NCBI GenBank assembly: GCA_025463665.1
Contig: JAODAY010000080.1
Location: 1 to 17,095, forward strand
Direction of reading: 5' to 3'
DNA: 17,095 nucleotides
Source of the DNA: Microbacteriaceae bacterium
Lineage (GTDB): Bacteria; Actinomycetota; Actinomycetes; Actinomycetales; Microbacteriaceae
Shown here: in pieces, positions 7,522 to 13,480 of the stretch
Layout of the letters: every line of letters starts with the position of its first letter
Numbering within the stretch: position 1 is the first letter of the stretch
Made by a program: the position numbers and the translations under genes
The notes under the pieces: generated by a model
The model's database searches: none
Seen by the model: only the letters and a program-made list of their open reading frames with translations
Told to the model about the DNA's origin: nothing

Positions 7522-7550
7522 TTGACATACGGGCATTGTGGGCGCAAGAT
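7522..7550 (+). promoter_or_regulatory. Promoter for the dehydrogenase/ATPase operon
   Basis: A perfect TTGACA (7522-7527), a 17-nt spacer and CAAGAT (7545-7550) lie about 70 nt before the dehydrogenase start in the divergent gap 7466-7617. Partial matches to the CTCATWTGAG operator (AGCAAATGAG at 7559-7568 and ACAGATGAG at 7580-7588) follow in the predicted leader. I could not identify a convincing promoter for the regulator on the other strand. Confidence 0.55.
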
Positions 7551-7620
7551 GTGGCAAGAGCAAATGAGACCGCACATCGACAGATGAGCGCAGTTCGTTA
7601 TTCGGCACCGAAGGACAATG

Positions 7621-8658
7621 ATGACCTCCCTGACTCCCGCCATTCCCGACACCATGCGGGCGAGCGTGCTGACCGCCGCGAACCAGCTCTCGGTCGAAGA
7701 CCGCCCGATGCCCGTGCCGGACGCGGATCAGGTGCTCGTCTCCGTGTCGGCGGTGGGCGTCTGTGGCTCCGACGTGCACTACTACCGGGAGGGTCGCATC
7801 GGCGACTTCGTCGTCGACGGCCCGCTTGTGCTCGGACATGAGCTCAGCGGCCGCATCGTCGCCGTAGGAGCCGACGTCGAGGCGGCCCGCATCGGCCAGC
7901 GAGTGGCCATCGAGCCGCAGCGCCCCTGCGGGCACTGCGCGCAGTGCAGAGCTGGTCGGTATAACCTCTGCCCCTCCATGGAGTTCTACGCCACCCCGCC
8001 CATCGACGGTGCCTTCGCCGGGTACGTCACAATCCAGTCGGACTTCGCACACACCCTGCCCGACTCGGTTTCGGACTCGGCCGGCGCACTGCTCGAGCCG
8101 CTCTCCGTCGGCATCGCGGCCATTCGCAAGGCTCACATCGTGCCCGGGTCGAGCGTGCTCATCGCCGGCGCCGGGCCGATCGGTATCATCGCCGCGCAGA
8201 CGGCGCGCGCCTTCGGGGCGAGCGAGATCATCGTCTCAGACCCCATCCCCGAGCGCCGCGAGCGCGCCTTGCAGTACGGAGCCACTCGGGTCGTCGACCC
8301 GATGGCGGAGGAAGTGGCCGGCCTCGGTGTCAACGCCTTCATCGATGCGAGCGGCAACCCGCGCGCCGTCGACAGCGGCATCCGCGCCGTCGGCCCGGCC
8401 GGCTACGCCGTGCTCGTCGGCCTCGGGTCGCCGACGATGACCTTGCCAGTCGAGCACATCCAGAATCTCGAGATCAGCGTGACGGGCATTTTCCGGTACA
8501 CGGACACCTGGCCCGTCGCCATTCACCTCGTGGCGAGTGGCCAGGTCGACCTCGACGCACTGGTGACGGGCGAGTTCGACCTCGACCATGTACGAGAGGC
8601 GCTGGAAAGCGACCGCGACCCCTCCAGTCTCAAGTCGATCGTCCGCCCCAACAGTTGA
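7621..8658 (+). CDS. Zinc-dependent sorbitol/xylitol dehydrogenase-like polyol dehydrogenase
   Basis: A medium-chain zinc dehydrogenase of 345 residues with clear polyol-dehydrogenase marks: CGSDVHYY...GRIGDFVV (48-65), catalytic zinc ligands C48, H73 and E74 (GHE) plus E159, a structural-zinc set C103/C106/C109/C117, and the Rossmann loop GAGPIG (183-188). Sorbitol and xylitol dehydrogenases of this type oxidise a secondary hydroxyl of a polyol to a ketose with NAD+. It is therefore the likely first catabolic step for one substrate of the importer encoded next to it. Two in-frame ATGs occur (7618 and 7621); AAGGA at 7611-7615 is better spaced for 7621. The importer ATPase gene follows after 33 nt. 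The preferred polyol (C4, C5 or C6) cannot be told. Confidence 0.9.
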   Translation: MTSLTPAIPDTMRASVLTAANQLSVEDRPMPVPDADQVLVSVSAVGVCGSDVHYYREGRIGDFVVDGPLVLGHELSGRIVAVGADVEAARIGQRVAIEPQRPCGHCAQCRAGRYNLCPSMEFYATPPIDGAFAGYVTIQSDFAHTLPDSVSDSAGALLEPLSVGIAAIRKAHIVPGSSVLIAGAGPIGIIAAQTARAFGASEIIVSDPIPERRERALQYGATRVVDPMAEEVAGLGVNAFIDASGNPRAVDSGIRAVGPAGYAVLVGLGSPTMTLPVEHIQNLEISVTGIFRYTDTWPVAIHLVASGQVDLDALVTGEFDLDHVREALESDRDPSSLKSIVRPNS

Positions 8659-8691
8659 ACCACCGCACGAATCGAATAGGGAGAACACACC

Positions 8692-10224
8692 ATGGCGTCC
8701 ATTGTCTGCTCTGACATCGTCAAGGGGTTCGGCGGAATTCCAGTTCTCAAGGGGATTTCGATCACCTTCGAGCCGGGCACAGTGACGGTGCTCGTGGGAG
8801 AGAACGGCGCAGGGAAGTCGACCCTGATCAAAATCATCGCCGGTCTCGAGACAGCCGACCACGGCGAAGTGATGCTCGATGCCGAGCCCCTGGTGAAGGG
8901 CGACCCGCGCGCGGCGAACCTGAAGGGCATCCGCCTCGTTCCTCAGGAGCTCGCCCCGATACCCGACATGACGGTCTACGAAAACCTGTTCATCGGCCGC
9001 GAGCTGAAGACACGCGCCGGGCTTCTCGATCGCAAGCGGATGATTCGGGAGGCCAAGGAGCTCCTGCATAGCTTCGACGTGGACATCGACCCGCTCACCC
9101 CGGCGCGTCAATTGAGCGTGGCGATGCTGCAGTTGGTGGAGATCATCAATGCCACCAGCCAGGGCGCGACCGCGCTTCTGCTCGACGAGCCGACCTCCGC
9201 CATCCCCGACCGCGAGATCGAGGGTCTGTACAAGATCGTGCGCAGGGTGCGCGCGATGGGCGCGGCCGTCGTCTACACGACCCACAAGATGGAAGAGATT
9301 GCCGAGATTTCCGACCGCGTCGTGGTGCTCCGCGACGGCAACCTCGTCTCGGATCTGCCAACCTCCGAGACCACGCACGACGGCATCATTTCCGCAATGA
9401 TCGGCCGCGACCTCGATGACCTCTTCTCGCATACCACGGAGCCGGACGTCGAGGAGATGCTCACGATTTCTGGGCTCACCCTGCACGGCGGGTATCCGCT
9501 CGATCTCTCGGTGAAACGCGGCGAGATCGTCGGCCTCGCCGGGCTCGTCGGCGCCGGCCGTACTGAGTTCCTCGAGGGTGTCTTCGGTGTGCGACCGACC
9601 GTGTCGGGCACTATCGAGGTCAAGGGAAAGTACGTGCGCCGGAACGATCCCGCCGCCGCCATCCGCTCGCGCATCGCCCTGGTCCCGGAGGATCGCAAGG
9701 GCGCGGGTACTGTGCTCAGCATGTCCATCCTCGACAACGCGACGCTGCCGCACCTCGCCAGTTTCTCCACTGCCGGCTGGATGCGGAACGTGTTCCGCGC
9801 GAAGTCCATCAGTGCGGTGATGAAGTCGGTGCGGCTGAAGAGCCGCGGGCTCGGACAGTCCCTCGAGACACTCTCTGGAGGCAACCAGCAGAAGGTGGTG
9901 TTCGCGCGCTGGCTCACCGAGGACATCGACGTGCTGCTGCTCGACGAGCCGACGCGCGGCGTCGATATTGGCGCCAGAAGCGAGATTTACCGCATCATCG
10001 CGGACCTCGCCGCCTCTGGAGTGTCAGTCGTGATGGCGTCCAGCGACATGCCGGAGATCCTCGGCCTCGCTCACCGTGCCATAGTCGTGCGAAACGGACA
10101 GTTCGTCGGCGAACTCAATGCCGAGCAGTTGCGCCGCGAGGACGCGCAGGACAGCATCTTCCGACTCGCCGCTGGCATCGGGCTGGTGACTGCCGCGACG
10201 GGCCTCCCCGCTGCAAGGGTCTAG
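8692..10224 (+). CDS. Sugar ABC transporter ATP-binding protein (RbsA/MglA type, two nucleotide-binding domains)
   Basis: A 510-residue double ATPase of the ribose/galactose importer class. Domain 1 has Walker A GENGAGKST (36-44), Walker B LLLDEPTSA and the switch His in TTHKMEE. Its signature reads LSVAMLQLVEI, so the usual LSVAQQQ is altered. Domain 2 has the family's normal degenerate Walker A (GLVGAGRTE), VPEDRKGAG, an intact signature LSGGNQQKV and Walker B VLLLDEPTRGVDIG. It powers uptake through the permease and binding lipoprotein encoded on the opposite strand at 4243-6435; it is the only ATPase in the window. AGGGAG at 8678-8683 lies 8 nt before ATG. The gene ends its transcription unit: a strong hairpin terminator follows 20 nt after the stop. 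Confidence 0.93.
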   Translation: MASIVCSDIVKGFGGIPVLKGISITFEPGTVTVLVGENGAGKSTLIKIIAGLETADHGEVMLDAEPLVKGDPRAANLKGIRLVPQELAPIPDMTVYENLFIGRELKTRAGLLDRKRMIREAKELLHSFDVDIDPLTPARQLSVAMLQLVEIINATSQGATALLLDEPTSAIPDREIEGLYKIVRRVRAMGAAVVYTTHKMEEIAEISDRVVVLRDGNLVSDLPTSETTHDGIISAMIGRDLDDLFSHTTEPDVEEMLTISGLTLHGGYPLDLSVKRGEIVGLAGLVGAGRTEFLEGVFGVRPTVSGTIEVKGKYVRRNDPAAAIRSRIALVPEDRKGAGTVLSMSILDNATLPHLASFSTAGWMRNVFRAKSISAVMKSVRLKSRGLGQSLETLSGGNQQKVVFARWLTEDIDVLLLDEPTRGVDIGARSEIYRIIADLAASGVSVVMASSDMPEILGLAHRAIVVRNGQFVGELNAEQLRREDAQDSIFRLAAGIGLVTAATGLPAARV

Positions 10225-10243
10225 CCGCCCTGCCGAAAACCTC

Positions 10244-10273
10244 GGAGCCGACGATCAAAGGGTCGTCGGCTCC
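10244..10273 (+). terminator. Hairpin terminator after the ATPase gene
   Basis: GGAGCCGACGA (10244-10254) and TCGTCGGCTCC (10263-10273) form a perfect 11-bp stem with an 8-nt loop, followed by TTCATGTGTT. It is 20 nt past the ATPase stop, so it should separate this operon from the next gene. The T-run is weak, as is common in high-GC bacteria. Confidence 0.8.
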
Positions 10274-10281
10274 TTCATGTG

Positions 10282-10295
10282 TTCACGTTTGTGAA
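10282..10295. promoter_or_regulatory. Inverted repeat TTCACGTTTGTGAA upstream of the second + promoter
   Basis: TTCAC and GTGAA are 5-bp inverted arms around GTTT, ending 4 nt before the -35 at 10300. The position suits an activator or repressor site, but the arms are the reverse of the CRP consensus order and no regulator is implied. Confidence 0.3.
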
Positions 10296-10299
10296 AGGC

Positions 10300-10328
10300 T
10301 TGCCTCATATGAGCGCCCGCTATACGAT
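10300..10328 (+). promoter_or_regulatory. Promoter of the second dehydrogenase/aldolase operon
   Basis: TTGCCT (10300-10305), a 17-nt spacer and TACGAT (10323-10328) lie about 70 nt before the dehydrogenase start, directly after the terminator. A palindrome CTCATATGAG fills part of the spacer. An overlapping TATACG (10321-10326) is an alternative -10. Confidence 0.55.
10304..10313. promoter_or_regulatory. Operator candidate CTCATATGAG
   Basis: A perfect 10-bp palindrome that begins in the -35 hexamer and extends into the spacer of the promoter at 10300-10328. A bound protein here would block RNA polymerase. A near-identical copy lies at 10370-10379, 66 nt downstream. Confidence 0.5.
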
Positions 10329-10369
10329 GAGGATGCGATCTTCCGCGAATCGTCGCGACGCAACCGATG

Positions 10370-10379
10370 CTCATTTGAG
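10370..10379. promoter_or_regulatory. Operator candidate CTCATTTGAG
   Basis: It lies inside the inverted repeat GCTCA-TT-TGAGC (10369-10380), in the leader just before the Shine-Dalgarno of the dehydrogenase gene. It shares CTCATxTGAG with 10304-10313, a pair spacing of 66 nt start to start, about six helical turns. The SorC-family protein is the obvious candidate ligand, by inference. Confidence 0.5.
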
Positions 10380-10397
10380 CCGATGGAGGATAACCCA

Positions 10398-11441
10398 ATG
10401 AGAGCTGCGATTTTCCACGGACCGGGCGACCTCCGGATCGAAGATATCGAGCCAGAGGAGCCGGGCCTCGGCGAAATCGTGGTGCGGGTCGAGGTGGCCG
10501 TGACCTGCGGCACCGACCTGAAGTCCTACCGGCGCGGTCATCACAAGCTGTTCCCCAACCTGCCCGCCCGTTTCGGGCACGAGTTCGCCGGCATCGTCGA
10601 CCGTGTCGGGGAGGGAGTCACCGCCTTCACCCCGGGGATGCGTGTGGTCGCCGCCAACACCGCCCCTTGCGGGCACTGCTGGGCCTGCACCCTTGGCCGC
10701 CTGGCGCTCTGCGAGAATCTCGAATTCCTCAACGGCGCCTTCGCGGAGGAGGTGCGTATCCCCGCCGCGATCGTGGCCCGCAACACCTACGAGCTCAGCG
10801 GCACCACCTCCTTCGAGTCGGTCGCCCCGCTGGAGCCGCTCGCCACGGTCGTGCACGGCATGGACAAAAGCGACATCGCCCTCGGTGACGTGGTGGCGGT
10901 GAACGGCGCCGGCCCGATCGGCCAGATGTTCATGCGTCTGGCCCGCCTGCGCGGTGCGCACGTCATCGCCGTCGACCAGGCGCCCGACCGGCTGGCAGCA
11001 GCGCTGCGTATGGGCGCGAACGAGGTCATCGACATCAGCGCCTACGCCACAACCGAGGAACGGGCCGCCTCCGTGCGGGCGATCACCCCCGGCGGCCGCG
11101 GCGTGGACGTTGCGATCGAGGCCGTCGGGCTGCCCGCGGTCTGGGAGCAGACCGTGCAGTGCCTCCGCCCCGGCGGCACGGCCATCCTCTTCGGCGGCCC
11201 GCCGCAAGGCGCCACCTTCAGCGTGAACGCCAACGATATGCACTACTTCGAGTACACCCTCAAGGGGATCTTTCACCACGAACCGATCTACGTTCAGCGC
11301 GCCCTTCGCCTTATCGACAGCGGCGCCCTCGACGGACGGGACCTCATTACCGAGACCCGCGGCATCGACCGACTGGTCGAGAGCCTCGAGGACATGGCTG
11401 CCGGTCGCGGTGCGAAGTACGCCATCGACCCCCGCGCCTGA
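10398..11441 (+). CDS. Zinc-dependent alcohol dehydrogenase (medium-chain, polyol-type)
   Basis: A medium-chain zinc dehydrogenase of 347 residues. The catalytic zinc site is C37 (TCGTD), H61 and E62 (FGHE); structural zinc Cys are C91/C94/C97/C105; the Rossmann loop is NGAGPIG. It differs from the sorbitol-dehydrogenase-like enzyme at 7621-8658: it lacks the HYY...GDFVV block and reads CGTDLKSYRRGHHKLFP, closer to threonine/galactitol-phosphate-type members. It should oxidise a different alcohol or polyol, or reduce an aldehyde from the aldolase. GGAGG at 10385-10389 lies 8 nt before ATG 10398; an upstream in-frame ATG at 10383 overlaps that site and is rejected as start. It has its own promoter with two operator-like palindromes, and the aldolase fusion gene follows after 28 nt. 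Confidence 0.88.
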   Translation: MRAAIFHGPGDLRIEDIEPEEPGLGEIVVRVEVAVTCGTDLKSYRRGHHKLFPNLPARFGHEFAGIVDRVGEGVTAFTPGMRVVAANTAPCGHCWACTLGRLALCENLEFLNGAFAEEVRIPAAIVARNTYELSGTTSFESVAPLEPLATVVHGMDKSDIALGDVVAVNGAGPIGQMFMRLARLRGAHVIAVDQAPDRLAAALRMGANEVIDISAYATTEERAASVRAITPGGRGVDVAIEAVGLPAVWEQTVQCLRPGGTAILFGGPPQGATFSVNANDMHYFEYTLKGIFHHEPIYVQRALRLIDSGALDGRDLITETRGIDRLVESLEDMAAGRGAKYAIDPRA

Positions 11442-11469
11442 TGCCCTCCCGACCCCGAAAGGCCCGCCC

Positions 11470-13416
11470 ATGACATCCGCCCAGAACGCCCTCGACGACA
11501 TCGTCTCCTACTCGCGGCTGCTCGGTGAGCGCAGCGACCTCGTGCTGCACGGAGGAGGCAATACCTCGATCAAGGCCACGGTGACCGACGTTTTCGGAGA
11601 CCAGATAGACGTGATCTACGTCAAGGGCAGCGGCTGGGACCTGGCCACGATCCAGGCGGCCGGCTTCGTGCCGTTGCGCAGCGACCGGCTCGCCAGGCTC
11701 CTCGCGCTCGACTCGATCAGCGACTCCGGCATGATGAATGAGCTGCGCTTGGCGTCGCTCGACTCGACGGCACCCGATGCGTCCGTGGAGGCCCTGCTGC
11801 ATTCCTTCCTGCCCGCGACGGCCGTACTCCACTCGCACGCCGATGCCATCGTCACGCTGAGCAACCTCATCGACGGCGAGCGGCGTGTGCGAGACCTCTT
11901 CGGCGACCGCCTGGTCGTGGTCCCCTACGTAATGCCGGGCTTTGACCTGGCCAAGGCGGCGAGCGAACTCTGGGCGAAGGAGTCGACTCCGGACTCGCTC
12001 GGAATGGTGCTCCTCAATCACGGGCTGTTCACCGTCGGCGAGACCGCTTCCGAAGCCTACGACAGGCACATCGCGCTCGTGACCGAGGCCGAGCAGTACG
12101 CGGCAGCGGCAGTGGGCGGCGCCGGCGCCGTAGCATCCGCCGACCTCGTCGCCTCGTCACTCGAGACTGCGCTCACCGTCACCGGCCTCCGCTCCGAGGT
12201 GAGCGCGGCCGCCGGAATTCCGATGATCCTCCGACGCTCGACTGGTGCTGATGTCGCGGCCTTCGTCGGCAGGGACGACCTTGCCTCGATCGCCACTCAG
12301 GGTCCGCTGACCCCAGAGCACTCAATTCGTACCAAGAGGATTCCGCAGCTCGGGCGCGACGTTGCCGGCTACACGGCGGCGTACAGCGAATATGTCGCCG
12401 CGAACAGTCGGGGGCGCGCACTCACCCCGCTGAGCGCAGAGCCTCGAGTGATTCTCGACCGTGAGCTTGGACTCCTCACCGCCGGCCGCTCGGCAAACGA
12501 TGCCGCCATCGCCGCCGATATATACCTGCACACAATCAGTGTGATTAGCACTGCCACTCGTATCAGTGAATATCAGGCGCTCTCCGCGGAGTCGATTTTC
12601 GACGTGGAGTACTGGGAGCTGGAGCAGGCGAAGCTTGCCCGCGAGAGCACGCCGCTGCCTTTTCGCGGCGAGGTCGCGATCGTGACGGGGGCCGCGTCGG
12701 GCATTGGGCGCGCGTGCGCCGAAGCGCTCCTCGCCGCGGGCGCTGCCGTGATCGGGCTTGACCGCGACCCGGGCGTGACCACTACCTTCTCAGGCGCAGC
12801 GTGGCTGGGCCTCGTCGTGGACGTCACCGACGTCGAGGCGATGCGTGCGGCTGTGTACGAGGGTATTGACCGCTTCGGCGGGGTGGACATGCTCGTGATG
12901 GCGGCGGGTATTTTCGCCGCGAGCGCACCAATAGCCGAGCTCGACCTCGACTCGTGGCGCAAGAGCATGGCCGTGAATGCGGATGCCGCGGTGGCACTGC
13001 TCCAGATCGCCCACCCCTTCTTGAAGTTGGCGCCCAAACATGGACGCGTGGTGCTGATCGCAACGAAGAACGCTGCGGCGCCCGGCCCCGGCGCTGCCGC
13101 TTACTCCGCCTCGAAGACCGCCGCCGTGCAGCTCGCGAGGGTGGCCGCACTCGAGTGGGCGGAGGACGGCATTCGCGTCAACATGGTGCATCCGGACGCC
13201 GTCTTCGACACCGCGCTCTGGACTCCGGAGCTCATCGCAGCCCGCGCCGCGAAGTACGGCATGAGCGAGTCCGAGTACAAGACCCGTAACCTTCTACACG
13301 CAGAGGTGACCAGCGCACGCGTGGCGAGCATGGTCCAGCTCATGTGTACGGATGTCTTCGACTGCACGACCGGGGCGCAGGTGCCGGTCGACGGCGGGAG
13401 TGACCGCATCGTCTAG
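11470..13416 (+). CDS. Bifunctional class II aldolase / short-chain dehydrogenase (RhaEW/YuxG-like)
   Basis: A 648-residue fusion. Residues about 1-390 are a class II aldolase/adducin domain: GGGNTSIKA (28-36), YVKGSGWDL, zinc ligands HSHAD (H121, H123) and NHG (H184). Residues about 395-648 are an SDR domain: TGAASGIG (406-413), AAGIF, catalytic YSASK (Y545, K549) and a closing VDGGSDRIV. The best-known relatives cleave L-rhamnulose 1-phosphate to DHAP and lactaldehyde, then convert the aldehyde with the SDR domain. No rhamnose isomerase, mutarotase or obvious rhamnulokinase is present here, so another ketulose 1-phosphate may be the substrate. GAAAGG at 11457-11462 lies 7 nt before ATG. It ends its operon and converges on purL. 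The fold and fusion are firm; the substrate is open. Confidence 0.9.
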   Translation: MTSAQNALDDIVSYSRLLGERSDLVLHGGGNTSIKATVTDVFGDQIDVIYVKGSGWDLATIQAAGFVPLRSDRLARLLALDSISDSGMMNELRLASLDSTAPDASVEALLHSFLPATAVLHSHADAIVTLSNLIDGERRVRDLFGDRLVVVPYVMPGFDLAKAASELWAKESTPDSLGMVLLNHGLFTVGETASEAYDRHIALVTEAEQYAAAAVGGAGAVASADLVASSLETALTVTGLRSEVSAAAGIPMILRRSTGADVAAFVGRDDLASIATQGPLTPEHSIRTKRIPQLGRDVAGYTAAYSEYVAANSRGRALTPLSAEPRVILDRELGLLTAGRSANDAAIAADIYLHTISVISTATRISEYQALSAESIFDVEYWELEQAKLARESTPLPFRGEVAIVTGAASGIGRACAEALLAAGAAVIGLDRDPGVTTTFSGAAWLGLVVDVTDVEAMRAAVYEGIDRFGGVDMLVMAAGIFAASAPIAELDLDSWRKSMAVNADAAVALLQIAHPFLKLAPKHGRVVLIATKNAAAPGPGAAAYSASKTAAVQLARVAALEWAEDGIRVNMVHPDAVFDTALWTPELIAARAAKYGMSESEYKTRNLLHAEVTSARVASMVQLMCTDVFDCTTGAQVPVDGGSDRIV

Positions 13417-13437
13417 CGGCCGCCGCCCCGGCCGCCG
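13417..13437. repeat. Short direct repeat CGGCCGCCG in the convergent gap before purL
   Basis: Two copies of CGGCCGCCG (13417-13425 and 13429-13437) start right after the aldolase/SDR stop in the 64-nt gap to the purL stop. No clear terminator stem was found in this GC-rich gap. It marks the edge between catabolic locus and purine genes. Confidence 0.4.
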
Positions 13438-13480
13438 GTGCGTCAAGCCGCGCGGCGACGAAGCCGGCGACCCCCGCGCG

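Noticed and set aside
8236..9753. 505-residue open frame on the minus strand
   Set aside because: It lies antisense to the polyol dehydrogenase and the ABC ATPase, both with complete family motifs. Its protein is rich in Arg, His, Asp and Gly with no recognisable domain, typical of antisense frames in high-GC DNA.
10282..10295. TTCACGTTTGTGAA as a CRP site
   Set aside because: CRP sites read GTGA...TCAC from outside in; here the arms are reversed, so it is kept only as an unassigned inverted repeat.
11410..11469. Earlier start for the aldolase/SDR gene
   Set aside because: It would overlap the end of the zinc dehydrogenase and add a Pro/Ser-rich stretch; ATG 11470 has GAAAGG at good spacing and matches the start of the domain.
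10371..11501. 376-residue open frame on the minus strand
   Set aside because: It is fully antisense to the second zinc dehydrogenase, whose zinc ligands and Rossmann motif are intact; no family features.
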